A stretch of 64,000 bases of DNA from Xanthostigma xanthostigma (lineage: Eukaryota; Arthropoda; Insecta; Raphidioptera; Raphidiidae), in contig OY754466.1 in NCBI GenBank assembly GCA_963575645.1, positions 38,162,001-38,226,000 on the forward strand, written 5' to 3'. The notes below the pieces were generated by a model, which saw nothing but the letters and a program-made list of their open reading frames with translations, did not search any database and was not told the origin of the DNA. Below are positions 1 through 10,958 of the stretch, piece after piece. The translations under genes were made by a program, and so were the position numbers. Position 1 is the stretch's first letter, and each line of letters opens with the position of its first letter.

Positions 1-58
1 AACATAACCTACAAAATAATATACAGATTAGTGATGTAACGAATGTCAATGTTTAGAC

Positions 59-595
59 CAGTGATTCCCAAAGTGGTCTATATCGACCCCCAGGAGTCGA
101 CGACAACTTGCAAGGGGTCCGTGTCAGCGGAAAAAAAAATTGGGGGTCTATGAAATGAAAATGGGGGTCAACGATAGTGAATCTCCTAGCAAAAAAAGGA
201 CCAAACTGAACATCGTTAACCGAAGACATTTAAGATTAAATCTAACTAAATTGATGCCAAATGTTGAAAATTTATTATTAAAGCATCAGGTTCATTCCTC
301 ACACTAAAAGCATTTATTTTTTGCTTAGTTATTTTATGTAACAGAAAGTAAATTTTAATTTGATTCGTTTAATTTGAATCTAATTAATAAATGTATAAAA
401 CTAAACATTTCACACTACATTTCACTTCAGTTATAAATTTAAATCGTTCAAAGTGAGTAGCACTATACCGGTTGTCAAAAATACATTTGAAAATAATGAA
501 TTTGCAAAAAATCAATATTAGATAAGCAGGGGGTCTACCCAAAACCGAAAAACATGGCAAGTGGTCTACGAGACAAAAAAGTTTGGGAACCTCTG
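59..595. mobile_element. Inner hAT-type non-autonomous element
   Basis: The terminal inverted repeat is CAGTGATTCCCAAAG on the left and CAGAGGTTCCCAAAC on the right (reverse complement), with subterminal GGTCTA/TAGACC motifs. It has a perfect 8-bp duplication, GTTTAGAC, at 51-58 and 596-603. The CAGNGRTTCCCAA end and 8-bp duplication are classic hAT features. The interior (537 bp) is AT-rich with no convincing transposase. A 73-codon minus-strand frame overlaps it but resembles nothing I know. It sits just inside the left end of the outer hAT element. Confidence 0.85.
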
Positions 596-878
596 GTTTA
601 GACATTCGCTAATGCGAATATCTGTTGCAAAGCGAATATATATCTGCAGTTTTCAAATCTGGAGTCATTTGTCCAGGGTTGAAGTTTGGCAGGTGATTGG
701 TTTAAATACTAGATTGATTAATCAATTTTGTTAATAAAGCTTTATTACCTAATGTTAAAAATGTTAAATGTTAAAAAAGCAGTAAAAAAAACAATTCTAA
801 TAAAAATGCTATTTAATTAATTATCTGTGTCTTATTTAATATTAGTTTAACATTTTTTTTAATAAAATATGATTTTTT

Positions 879-1492
879 CAATAAATAAAATTATCGACCA
901 ATTTTTCAGACAATATATTAACAAAAAAATATATAATAAATTGGTCGATAATTTTATTTATTCAACACGCGTGAGTAATATGTAATTTCGGGGCCCTGCT
1001 AAATTCGGGAGAAATAATAAATTACTTCATGTTGACGCGTAGAGTGCTAATAATGAGCCGTACTGTGCGATAATGAATTTTCTGGACCAATAGGAACGCA
1101 GTGGAAGCCCAAGCGTGCAATAATGAAAAAAAACTGCACTGCTTCTGGACCAATAGGAACGTGGTAGGCGGTATTGTATATATGAAAACAGCATCGCAAT
1201 TCAACGAAAGTCATGGCCATCTTGTATGCATCGAGGACGGTGTGTACGTCAATCAATGAAGTGATTTATTATTTTTCCCTCTTTTATCAGGGCCCCGATT
1301 ACATATTGCTCGTGCTAGTTGAATAAAATATTATGTGCGACCATTGATCGAAGGAGAATATTCCACTCGCGTGTTACCGCACTCGCTAGGCTCGTGCGGC
1401 AAATTTCACGCTTATGGAATCTTCTCCTTCTCTCACTAGTCGCACAATATACTATTATTGAAGAGTTCTAATCAGACGTTAATCAAAGATTT
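879..1492 (+). mobile_element. Long copy of the short retroposon-like family M
   Basis: It is bounded by the direct repeat AAAATATGATTTTTT at 864-878 and 1493-1507. It starts CAATAAATAAAATTATCGA and ends GACGTTAATCAAAGATTT, the same ends as three much shorter insertions at 14904-14966, 24317-24360 and 36571-36641. The first ~90 bp form a hairpin (about 26-bp arms around an AT-rich loop). The interior holds another inverted-repeat element and a further pair of imperfect arms near 1318-1462. No coding capacity. The 15-bp duplication starting with an A-run right after the 3' end suggests target-primed insertion by a LINE enzyme. Confidence 0.6.
966..1315. mobile_element. Inverted-repeat element nested in 879-1492
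   Basis: The left arm (about 966-1030) and right arm (about 1255-1315) are imperfect reverse complements. Both contain the TATGTAAT ... GGGGCCCTG block and an AATAATAAAT.ACTTCA block. Between them are two copies of TTCTGGACCAATAGGAACG (near 1080 and 1143), which contain an inverted CCAAT box. No ORF above 70 codons. Probably a MITE, superfamily unresolved. Confidence 0.5.
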
Positions 1493-1604
1493 AAAATATG
1501 ATTTTTTTCTGATATTAATATTTGCAAAATATTCGCAGGAATTTTAGCGTGTGCTAAATGACTGTCAAAAATATGCGAATATTCGTTACATCCCTAATAC
1601 TGAT

Positions 1605-2514
1605 TGCAATATTTTTATGGATTCTTTGACGTAAAAACTGCATTAAAAGAATTATTTAATAGTAGGTACACAGGACCTTGCACTTAATTTGGGTCCTTAG
1701 AAAAGTTATTGTAATTTCAAACTTTGTTCTTTTTTACCCAACTGCCCCAGAAGGAAGGTAATGTTTTTCGAATGTATATGTATGTAATCGTGTGAAGCGA
1801 ATACGTAAAAGCCATCACGAAATCGAGCGCCACAGCACGCTTGAAACCTAGCAGCCAAATCTAGCAAGGAATTAGTGGCGGATTTAATATGTGGACAAAG
1901 GAGCATTAATAACTGGACCCCCGACGGAAGGCATTAAGAGCCCGTCTTGCCAAAAGTTACTTTCGATTTTTGTTATTTTTTGAATAATATTTTTGAGAGT
2001 CCACTGCAGACAGTACAAGACAGATGTGCTCTCAGGGTCTCTGTTATTTAAACACACATTGAGTGGAAATACTTATAAATGAAATAAAAAATTAAAGGAT
2101 TTATGTATGTAATGAGTCACACAATCCACTAAAATAGGAAACGGGATGAATTGAGAATCAAACAGCGGTTCACGATGGCATCAAATCAAAAAATGTTTGG
2201 TACAAGAGTTGATCTCTTTGACCCAAAGAACAATAATCCTAGATAAAAAATACAGGGTCGTATTTAAGAAAGTGTAGGTGACCTTGATATTTTGGAGACA
2301 CCTCCACCAAACGAATAAAAAACTACATCATTGTTCTTTCCCCTTGATTCCCTGTAACTTTTGTCCGAAACTTTTTTTTCGAAAACTCTTCCTCTAAGAA
2401 ATAAAAGGGTGTTCGGTTTATAAAAAACCATACTGTAGGTATATAAAATTTCATCTATGAATTGAAAATTAATAAGGTAAAAGATCCGCCATATAACTAA
2501 CGGATACGGATCTT
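1605..2514. other. Unassigned AT-rich sequence
   Basis: No gene, no clear terminal repeats and no tandem array seen. The short open frames on the minus strand (near 1706-1906 and 2264-2554) have no recognisable domain. Confidence 0.5.
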
Positions 2515-2566
2515 TCTTCTCCCTCGGATATCCGCGGATACGGATATCCGGCACATCACTAATATT
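2515..2566 (-). mobile_element. hAT-like terminus
   Basis: Read on the minus strand this begins TTAGTGATGTGCCGGATATC and continues with repeated CGGATATCC/CGGATACGG motifs. A RGGGATGTGCCGGATATCC-type end is typical of some hAT families. I could not find the matching end or a target duplication, so only one end is supported. Confidence 0.4.
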
Positions 2567-3279
2567 CAGGTAATTATCAAAATCACTATTTTACATCTTT
2601 ATCTTCTGACTTCAACAGTTCTATCTTAATTTTCACCGTACTCTAATAGTGAAAAAGTTTGGTAGTTTATGTGTTCAATATCGTAGACAATAATCTATTT
2701 ATTGACTTTTTTATCAAAGTTTATGCTGGTCTAGTGTGCAGCATCGTACAGATTGCAGGTCTGTGCTGCGCTGGTCGTGCAGGTTTATGCTTGACAAGCG
2801 TTCGTGATCTTTAACAGTATTACGAATGTCACCTTTAACTTATCTCTTTAGCTCCGTCATCTTTTTACATTCTATAGTAAAAGATTTTATGGTTTATTAA
2901 TGTTTGCATAATAACAACACTTCAATACATTTTCCAGATAATAATGTATTTAATGATGTTTTTGTACAAAAAAGAGTACAAACAAATGCCAACTATACTC
3001 ACCGAATGACAACTTAATTACGAGAGTTGTATTATATTATGTATAAAAAGACCTGACGGGTCAATGCAGACTGCAGAGTGTTCTGTTGTAGGAGGAACGA
3101 TTTCGATCTCGTACAACATTACTGCTCATTAAGGAAACATGGTATTAATACATAGAGGTACCATGGCAATCCACAGTAGTAACTGCTACTAGCCTACTAT
3201 CATCTTTCAACGTGCATATGTTATAGTCAAATCCTAGGATAGCGGAAAAGTCACGCATTTTGATCTAAGCCTGAAATAG
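2567..3279. other. Unassigned AT-rich sequence
   Basis: No coding frame, RNA gene or bounded repeat could be identified. Confidence 0.5.
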
Positions 3280-3281
3280 TA

Positions 3282-4431
3282 GGGGAGACCGGGTACAAAA
3301 GTAACATTTTGTATATTTACCTTAGTTTCTGGTTAGGTGTTATTATTTTAATGAAATTAATATAGCCATATATAAATTCCGTTCATGTTATTTACATTAG
3401 TGTCTTGATTTACCTTATTATTGTGTATTTTGTATGAATTACAGAGACTTAAAAAAAATTCGTCAGTTGTTACTTTCGACCACGCTAGCAGGTCGAAAGT
3501 AACAGAACAAAGGGGTTTGTAATGAATATGATATGACATGTTAAATCAACAAATTATTTATTAGAAAACTTAGTATTAATAACACAAATAAACATTTGCA
3601 TTTTAAATACTCAAAAATTATATATTTTATGAAAACAAATCAATATTATTAACTCCTCGTTAGAAACTATTCTTAGTTTAAGTATGTATGTATAACGAGA
3701 TCAATTATTATTATATGATAATCATTTTTTATAATCAGACTATTCAGTATCTGTCTTCTATTCAGACTCGCAATTATGGCACACATAATTTGCATCATCA
3801 TTGATGCATTCAGAATGTGCCCACATTTTACATTCGATGCATTGTATCCATTTGGTCGACTATCGCTAAAAGTTTCTAAGCAAACGAGACAAACTATCTT
3901 TGTCAGATTTATTTTCTTTGTTTTTGGCTGCCTTCTTTGACTTTATTCCTTTTCTCTTTCCTTTCGTGAATATCAACATAAAAAGATTAGGTAAGTAAAT
4001 CAATGCGGGGACAAAAGTAACGTGTTACTTGTGTACCCATAGGGCTATGTTACTTTTGTACCCCACCACATTTTTGTTAAAATATGAAAGATAACTTTGA
4101 AACGGAACGTGCTAGACAAAAACGAATTAAAACACTGTGTAATCAATCTAATCAAGTATTACTATGCAAATATACAGATTAATATAATCCTTTTAATACT
4201 AAGTAAACACTAAATAAGTTAAAGTCAAAAAACTTACTTTTGATGTGTGAAATCACGTATTCTCTTCTCACACAACTTAACAGCGCGCGGCATGCGCAAT
4301 TATTGAATACAAGTGAGAGGGGAACCACCAACTATCGCCTGAGGGCAGCGAAGTGGTTTTTTGACTATTGGATAAACCTACAGAACATTTGTTACTTTCG
4401 ACCCGCTGTTACTTTTGTACCCGGTCTCCCC
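3282..4431 (-). mobile_element. Pogo-type (Tc1/mariner superfamily) element, decayed
   Basis: The terminal inverted repeats begin GGGGAGACCGGGTACAAAAG at both ends. They are flanked by TA at 3280-3281 and 4432-4433, the target used by Tc1/mariner elements. Related motifs (TACAAAAGTAAC, GTTACTTTCGACC) recur inside, for example at 3470-3505 and 4005-4067. The minus strand encodes a lysine-rich stretch followed by a PHD-like zinc finger (3758-3905), which is the C-terminal end of many insect pogo transposases. The catalytic domain is missing, so this is an internally deleted copy of about 1.15 kb. Confidence 0.75.
3758..3905 (-). pseudogene. Pogo transposase C-terminal PHD-like zinc finger, frameshifted
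   Basis: The minus-strand translation gives a CLVC pair, then after a frameshift WIQCIECKMWAHSEC and YVCHNC before a stop. The spacing C-x2-C ... W-I-Q-C-x2-C-x2-W-A-H-x2-C ... C-x2-C is that of the cysteine-rich tail on insect Tigger/pogo-like transposases. The lysine-rich segment upstream (to about 3970) is in another frame, so there are at least two frameshifts. It cannot make a working protein. Confidence 0.7.
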
Positions 4432-4649
4432 TACTGCGTATCTTATTTTTTAGGAAATCCTATAGGAATGACTAAGAGACGCTGCACACGAGACTGAATT
4501 TGCCGCTAGATTCCTTGCTAGAGTTGACATTTAGTTTTCTAGCGCTGGTTTTCATAATTGCTAATTTGTGTGCTTGCTTCACACGAGACGTCTTTTCAAG
4601 TTTGTTTTGTGGATAGATCTGGTGCGCGCGCAGTGACAGTTCAAATATA

Positions 4650-5185
4650 AAAAACTCGGGTCGCAGTGCGAAACCCTGCCGACAATATAGTGTATTTGCT
4701 TTTATAAGCAGTGTGGCTCTATTGTATGAACTTAACTTTGTTTTTGGACAAAATAAAAAAAATTACCCTCTAATACACCCCTTAAAACAACATTTTTTTA
4801 CTTAATTTCAATGCTACATACCAATTCAACATCTGTACCAAATTATATACACCCTTCAGTATGTAAATCCATATCAGTAAACTTGCGTTTTCATAAAATT
4901 TGTAAGTCCGGTCCTGTCGGGCCGATTTTATTTAAATTTTAGCAGCACATTTCAATAATTACTAAAGGGTTAAATTTCAAATTTGAAGTGATTCTGAAAA
5001 TTTTTTCCGTATTTTTGGGCCCAAAAACATTTTTCAACCCCTAAATACCCCCCTTAAAATGGCCCGATCGGGCCCATTTTAAATAGGCTTCTTGCGATGA
5101 TGGATTCCAACATGTGGACCAAATTTCGTTTAAATCGATTAAGTCTGTCGAGAGTTATCGTGGTCACACATATATATATATATAA

Positions 5186-5238
<53 letters not shown>

Positions 5239-5368
5239 TATATAAACATTTCCAAAAATGGTGCCAAACTTCTTAGAAACTTATGAAACGTCGAGAAATT
5301 TTGGTCCGGCCCCTAGGTCCCGCCATCCGACCGACGCCAATAGTGTAAGTGCCTTATGGCAAATACAC
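4650..5368 (+). mobile_element. Family C element inserted in family E
   Basis: It starts AAAAACTCGGGTCGCAGTG and ends near GGCAAATACAC, with TA on each side (4648-4649 and 5369-5370). The uninterrupted family E copy near 40075-40090 reads through this junction and so serves as an empty site. Other copies: 19552-20060 (+), 29226-29830 (-), 37185-37690 (+), and an end fragment at 30433-30478. It contains the conserved block around GTCCGGTCCTGTCGGGCCGA and a GGGCCC-rich segment. No protein is apparent and the superfamily is unknown. Confidence 0.6.
5168..5245. repeat. (TA)n microsatellite within family C
   Basis: A nearly pure TA dinucleotide run with a few interruptions. It lies right after the GAGAGTTATCGTGGTCACA block of family C. 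At the same point in the reverse-oriented copy (near 29360-29380) the tract is mixed TA and GT, so the element carries a seed that expanded differently. Confidence 0.85.
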
Positions 5369-5851
5369 TAACAAAGAGCAAAACGTATCCGGTGTCTGAT
5401 TCTGAGCAGAATGACGCCATGTTGGTTTGTGGGCGTTTGTTCATGTCGCCCACATGACAAGATACTGTTTCCTGATTGGTTCTTGCTCGGAGCAAGCAGA
5501 GAACCTAGCAAGCAAAATAGCCCCTGTTCTATTTTTAAAATCTATCTTGTAAGCTAGCAGACGAGTTCGCAGTGATTTCCAGCCTAGTACCCAGCCTGCC
5601 GGCCAGCAGAATTCCAAGCAGTGTGCAGCGGCTTTATAGGTTGCTGCACACGAGGCTGGTTTTGCCGCTAGATTTGGCTGCTACGTTTCGAGTCAGTTTT
5701 GTTTTATATATTCATTATTCTTCTTTGATTAGCGTTAATAAGCGAGATGTTTACCTTAGTTATCTATACTCAACTGTAACTATGAGTGTCAAAATCCGAA
5801 ACACAAAACTTTTTTTCGGATTTTGACCAAAACGAGCAGTTGTTCTGTATA

Positions 5852-6077
5852 GTACACGCCACGAATCTAAAAGGCTCGGAAGTTGACAATAGCGACTGTA
5901 CTTTAAAGCAAGAAAGCGACAAGTGACAAAGGCAACGAGCGATCACGCCCAATCACCGACAATCGCACGTTCCGTGCAGATAGCTGGGAGGTGGTGGGAG
6001 TATCAACGGCTCTAAAATGTGCCTTTGCGACGCTGTTTGTGACTAACTTCCGAACCTTTTAGATTCGTGGCGCGTAC
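5852..6077. mobile_element. TA-flanked MITE, family N, copy 1
   Basis: The long terminal inverted repeats (about 36 bp) read GTACRCGCCACGAATCTAAA at each end. TA flanks at 5850-5851 and 6078-6079 fit a Tc1/mariner-type target. The interior (226 bp in all) is non-coding. A second copy lies at 58280-58591 with the interior in the opposite orientation. Confidence 0.8.
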
Positions 6078-6720
6078 TACACACTAATCGGTAAAACCTA
6101 AGACCGCCCTCTCCTCTAACTTCGTCTTCAACACATACATATTGCGTGTTATAAACAACACCATAGACAAGTGCGTACTTCTATTATTTATCTATTTTTA
6201 AAAAGGGTGACAAAAAATGCATATTCTTTTAAATTCAGGTTTTATATAAATTCATTCGAATGAAATGACAGTATGATCACAAATATCTGAAAAAAATCTG
6301 CAATGAACAACCGGAGCAATTTTTTTTTTTTTTAATTTTAAAAGGAGCGAATCGGCTTCTATGGCCATTATCGCGTAATATTTACAAATGTATATGTACA
6401 TAGGCATGATAATATCTAAGGTAAGTACATATTATATTACATATTATATCACAAATGTTAATGGTAATTAATAAGGTAAGTAGAATGAGTTGATATTTTT
6501 AAATGTCTTTGTATTTATTTATACTTTTTAGATAATTAATAGTTGACTTTATGTTGTTCTCTTCATTATTTAAAATTGTTTCCAGATCCTGTGGAAGTTC
6601 AGTATCCATCCGTTGGACATCGTATAGTGGGCAGGTCACCAAAAGGTGTGGAGCAATTTTTAAGAGTTGAAAAAAAAGGGTCCGAAAATATATGACTTCA
6701 AAAGAAATAAAATTTCTTTC
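6078..6720. other. Unassigned AT-rich sequence
   Basis: Contains a T-run near 6321 and no recognisable feature. A 94-codon minus-strand frame (6499-6783) overlaps the start of a family B repeat and has no known domain. Confidence 0.5.
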
Positions 6721-6721
6721 A

Positions 6722-7110
6722 ACACGGTAAAGTTTCTTGCGTTCAGGCGCTGTTCTGCGCTTCGAAGCAGCACATAAATCCACAATTTATAGCGTGTTAT
6801 TTAGATCGTCAACACATAAGCATCTATCGCTGTCATATGCCAGGAGTGTTCACTGAGTCTATCTCATTCAGTCAACACATTTGACGACTTTGACTCGGCG
6901 GTACGCATGTCGGTACATACAGGACACTCGGTTTATAGCAGTAGTGATTAGTGTTACAGTGTGTTTTGTAGTTGGCAACAGTGTTTCATGAACATGGATT
7001 TGATAAATCATTTTATTAGCGACTCCTCTCATTCCTAGCTCATATTTGGAAGTATCTCCGGTTGACCTTGCAGAACACCCATTTTAAATGTTCACACGCC
7101 GCCACTGCTG
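6722..7110 (+). repeat. Family B dispersed repeat, copy 1
   Basis: Shares long stretches with 18088-18750 and 25295-25955: the TTCTTGCGTTCAGGCGCT block, the TGACTCGGCGGTACG block, TAGTGATTAGTGTTACAG and the closing GCAGAACACCCATTTTAAAT. This copy lacks the 5' part (GAGCGCTGCAGAACTGC). No TIR or target duplication found. Ends are approximate. Confidence 0.6.
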
Positions 7111-8200
7111 CACTGCAGAAGTCACCGACACATAGGCGGGTGCTACAAGAGGTATTTTTATATACTATTTATAATAGTGCATAGCTCGGTAATGACTGCA
7201 TGTGTAAACATACAGGATAGACGCATTGAGCGCATCAAATAGGTAGAAATGCGTTCATTACTATAGCTACTTAAAAAGGAACGACCTTTTCACGACCGAC
7301 ATTACACCAGAGGCAGTCAACACAAACACAGCACATAAATCAACAGTTTAGATGTTTTGTTCTTAACTGAAATTGTCGAGGTCACATTACACTGGCCACA
7401 CTATTTACAATAGTGATCAATGTTTCTGGAGTGTTGATTTAATAAACAGTCAATTATTTTTTATCCAATTGGGATCCTTTATAGGGATTACTCTATCTGG
7501 CGGCGAAACTTACAACTATAATCAGGTAAACATGATTATGACTCGTACTGAGAATCGGTACTGTTAATCGTTAATTTTTTTTTATTATAATAATAAAAAG
7601 CGTTGAATAAATTAAATAAATGACTTATTATGGAACCTGCGAAGTTTTCACCTCGTGCAAACACAAATAAAAAATTAGTAAAAGGTTGTAATAGTACCAC
7701 GTCATTTTAATACAGATGATTAAATATTTTACCAAGTAGTTAATATTGGAAACTTAATGTATTAATTGAATAACATTAGGAATTTTGATAGAAAAAAAAT
7801 AAAGTTAACTTCAAACTGAAAATACATTTTGACAGATGACTATTTTTAGCTTAGGACCTTACCTGTTGCAATAAAGTAATGTTTCAATAATATGTTTGCA
7901 ACATTCATCTACACTGCATTGATATAATATCTCTATTTTAAGGTACTACTTTTATTTCATGTGGATTACTCTTTAAATCGGAAGTTTATAAATAGAAAGC
8001 ATTAAAATTCACTCAATCTGAATGCTCTGTTTCAGGAGACATTTTTCCTAATTTTATGATATGACCGACATTAAATACATATTCCTTCTTCGATGATCGG
8101 TATCAGCCTAATCACATATTGTGCTGGTACTTATCCTTTTATTGCATTTCAAAAAATTCTCAATTGCACTGTATTCTGTAGGGACTATGGGAAATTATAC
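7111..8200. other. Unassigned, with a short family B-like fragment
   Basis: A weak echo of family B (CAGCACATAAATCAACAG, later a CCACACTATTTACAATAGTGATCAAT stretch) lies at about 7320-7420. The rest is AT-rich without a supported feature. Confidence 0.45.
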
Positions 8201-8284
8201 CCCATCGTCGCCATGTTTTTAAAGCTCCGCCCATTTAATGGAACCCAATAGAGCTAAAAAAATTATGTCTATTTTTTTATGTAA

Positions 8285-8640
8285 TTTTCAATATTTTTGT
8301 ATCTTTTAGCTTGTAAAAAAATAAAAAAAAATGTTTAGCCCTATTTTAACCTCTAAATTAAAATTAGAAATATTGGTGGTAGAGTTCCGGGAGATGGGAC
8401 TTTTCTGTAGGAAATTTCCTGTACTTACAGATATCTGCAATAGTTTTTGAGGTAATCGCAAAAAACTAAACCCCTCTTTTTTCTTTTACTAACATGTTTA
8501 TATCTTTTGCAATTTTTTTGTCCCCCACTTCAATTTTTCAGAAAGTTTCTAGATGTCATTCCGAATCGAATGACACCATGATCATAATTTTCGGTGAAGT
8601 AGGATTGGAAATCATCAAAAAGGAACATGTGAACTAGACT
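8285..8640 (+). repeat. Family D repeat, single half
   Basis: Runs from an AT-rich segment (TTTTCAATATTTTTGT) through AGAAATATTGGTGGTAGA, GGAAATTTCCTG and ATGTCATTCCGAATCGAATG to about GAACATGTGAACTAG. The same sequence appears twice, as opposed arms, in the foldback at 38736-39434. This single copy shows the repeat also exists unpaired. Confidence 0.65.
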
Positions 8641-9211
8641 CTATACAGCATGCCATTAGTTCCGGAAATCCGAGTTTGATACTACAAATCAGTGAAGTCA
8701 GTGAAGCATCATTTAATATTTCAAAGAGTATTATTGTAGATTATTCATATGGTGCTTTGCAATATTTGTCAGCCTCACACAGGGTTGCAGAAGGGTCATT
8801 TAATTTGACAATGGCCTTAGAACGGATCATACATTTACAGTTTCCATACCGAACCCTAAATAGCCATTTACCGACTGGTGACAATTACTTGTCATAACTC
8901 AATGAAGATTCCTACTAGCTCGGCCATTGTGGAGTAATGAAAATAAACGTAACTATTTTCTGAGTCGTAACGAAATAGTAGGTAACAACAACTCTGTTGT
9001 TACCCATTGAGGCTAAAATTGAGAGGCCGAATGTTTTCGACATGGAGTTTATTCATAACCGGCTAATCTCAAACCAAAACATTGAATCGTGCTGTTTGGT
9101 GCTGTTAGTACTGACAGTTTTTTTTTTATAAAGAAATAAATAGATATTTACAACATCTCATTAATAACAATAAATAAAACATGAATAACGCGCAATTGTT
9201 GAATAAAATTA

Positions 9212-9282
9212 TGGGCGTAACTTGTAGGCTAAGTCATGACCTGTCAGCGCGATGAATGACTTAGACTACTAGTTACGCCAAT
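9212..9282. repeat. Short inverted repeat (mini-foldback)
   Basis: GGGCGTAACTTGTAGGCTAA on the left pairs with TTAGACTACTAGTTACGCC on the right around a loop of about 20 bp (TGACCTGTCAGCGCGATG). Total about 70 bp, which would suit a tiny MITE. No duplication assigned. Confidence 0.55.
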
Positions 9283-9309
9283 AACTATTTTAAGTTTTTA
9301 GTGAGCTTT

Positions 9310-9500
9310 ATTAAAAGTGCGATTTGCATCCGTACGAAAGCCAGACCGGTCAGTTAGTTATTGTAATATTGTATTGTCATCGGAACTACCATACGTATGC
9401 AAAAGTTCAGCTCAATCGGATAACGGGAAGTGGGTCAAATTTAACTTGCAAGATTGGATTTCAGACAGACAGACAAGTGAAACTAAATAAAAGCTTGTAA
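9310..9500 (-). repeat. Dispersed repeat also present at 47040-47400
   Basis: Contains GTCATCGGAACTACCATACG, GCTCAATCGGATAACGGAA-like sequence and CAAATTTAACTTGCAAGATT. Its reverse complement recurs at 47075-47255, where the second half is duplicated. It resembles LINE-derived 3' sequence common in insect genomes, but no coding part is attached. Confidence 0.5.
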
Positions 9501-9591
9501 AAATGTTTTGGGTCATAAGTCGTAAATATCCACAAATTGACTGTTTTTAGGCGCGAATAGCGTAAGCTAAAGCGCCTATATGTACTCGCTT

Positions 9592-9649
9592 TGTCTGTGA
9601 ATCTGTGAATCTGTGAATCTGTGAATCTGTGAATCTGTGAATCTGTGAG
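9592..9649 (+). repeat. 8-bp tandem repeat (CTGTGAAT)n
   Basis: About seven successive 8-bp units follow CTCGCTTTGT and end in GTGAGTCACGC. Simple tandem repeat with no associated gene. Confidence 0.9.
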
Positions 9650-10620
9650 TCACGCTTTTTGTATCCAGCGTACAGCCCAAACGCCTTAACCGATTTTAAA
9701 AAACTTTTTTTTGTTCGATTCGTCTCCGGGTAACTTAAATCCTAACGTCGCCCGATTTTTGAATTTTTGTCCCAGACGGGAGAAAATTAGGAAAAAAAAA
9801 GTTTTTTGCTTATTTCTCGCTCAATTTAAATCAGATCGGTTTGAAACCAGTCTTAAACGAAAGAGGAGAACATTTTACATATATTTCGTGTAACAGAATT
9901 TGCCCAAACAGTTTTTTTATCCCGATTTATATAGAAATAAATTCATTTTATACATAATTATATAGAAATGAATTCAATTTAATTGTTGCACGGTTTAACA
10001 TGACAATTTAAAATACGAGCACCAAGGTAATTTGAAATAGAAAGGATTGATTTTTTTTTTAAGTTGGACTAAGTCTAAACCAATTCTGAAAATTTTAGGG
10101 GGGGTTGCCCGATTATTTATATAAATAAATGACTTCAAAAGTAGGCATATTTAACATCGGCTTTATGGTAAAACGGTAGATGGATGATATGTTTTCATTG
10201 ATTTCTCCAAAACTAGTCGGTGGAAATTAAAAAAAAACTATTTAAATTAAAATTAAAACATTAATAAATTATTGAAAACAAAAAAACCCGTTGTGCCCGA
10301 CTAATTAAAAAGATATTTAATTAAATAAATATCTTTTTAATTATAAATAAATATTAAAAAAGGCAAGCCTTTCATTTAAAATTGCCTTGGTAGTACTAAA
10401 ATAAAAAGTTTGCATTTGTTCAAAAACGAATGCCATTATAAATATTGGTAAAATGCAACGCCTTCTGAGTTAACAATTTGAATAACTAATTTAGAACATA
10501 AAACTTTGACAGTTGCAAACGTCATTTTTGACATTTCTTACCATTCCGACACAACGGATGATCGGATTGTAACCAAATTTTGGGAGGATGTTTGATATGC
10601 AAATATAAAGTGATTTATTG
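9650..10620. other. Unassigned AT-rich sequence
   Basis: No bounded element identified. The phrase CAGCCCAAACGCCTTAACCG resembles LINE 3' untranslated sequence but is not enough for a call. The 60-codon plus frame at 9711-9893 is probably fortuitous. Confidence 0.45.
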
Positions 10621-10694
10621 TTTTTTTGGGGAACATCGGCGCATGCGCAAAAGAGTATATATTTTATAATGTTGTTTTATAAAATAATAATATA

Positions 10695-10880
10695 GTTTTT
10701 GACGTGATAACGTCTTATAAATTGATGAAACACCAATCTTATAAATTGATAAAACACCGGCTGCATGTACGAAAAAGTGTCACGTTCCGAAATCTGTCCC
10801 GTTCCGAAATCTGTACCGTTCCAAAATCTGTCCCGTTCCGAAATGTGTCACGTTCCGCCTGACTTAAATATGATATTCGA
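10695..10880 (+). mobile_element. Family K MITE, truncated by satellite
   Basis: Starts GTTTTTGACGTGATAACGTC like the copies at 12856-13017 and 20648-21184. It holds a small internal expansion of CCGTTCCGAAATCTGTC units. The expected right end (ACGTTATCACGTAAAAC) is missing and the sequence passes into the satellite array near 10885. Confidence 0.65.
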
Positions 10881-10958
10881 GCGGCAGATATCATCAACCG
10901 ATTGAGATGAAAATTTGTATACACGTTTAGTTTGAATGACAATGCATGGTTAGCTGTA

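Larger units (their letters stand above)
29..1596. mobile_element. Outer hAT-type element carrying nested insertions
   Basis: The ends read TAGTGATGTAACGAAT on the left and, reverse-complemented, TAGGGATGTAACGAAT on the right. The flanks are ATACAGAT (21-28) and ATACTGAT (1597-1604), an 8-bp target duplication with one mismatch. An 8-bp duplication and a YAGRGATGTAACG terminus fit the hAT superfamily. No transposase is readable, so the copy is non-autonomous or gutted. At least three other elements lie inside it (59-595, 879-1492, 966-1315), so it is older than all of them. Confidence 0.7.
4475..5633. mobile_element. Family E element (Harbinger-like), interrupted copy
   Basis: It matches the intact family E element at 39908-40493 on both sides of a foreign insert. 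The left part (4475-4649) has GCTGCACACGAGRCTG then TTGCCGCTAGATTCCTTG. The right part (5369-5633) runs from the GAGCAAAACG region to GTGTGCAGCGG. The middle (4650-5368) is a family C element inserted at a TA. Family E has GCAGCGGCC-type ends and a TTA duplication in the intact copy, as in PIF/Harbinger MITEs. A second left end of the same family follows at about 5640-5720. Confidence 0.65.

Noticed and set aside
2264..2554. 96-codon minus-strand frame
   Set aside because: The N-terminal part is just translated hAT-end sequence (CGGATATCC repeats), and the rest has no motif.
9592..9649. CRISPR-like or regulatory repeat
   Set aside because: A plain 8-bp microsatellite.
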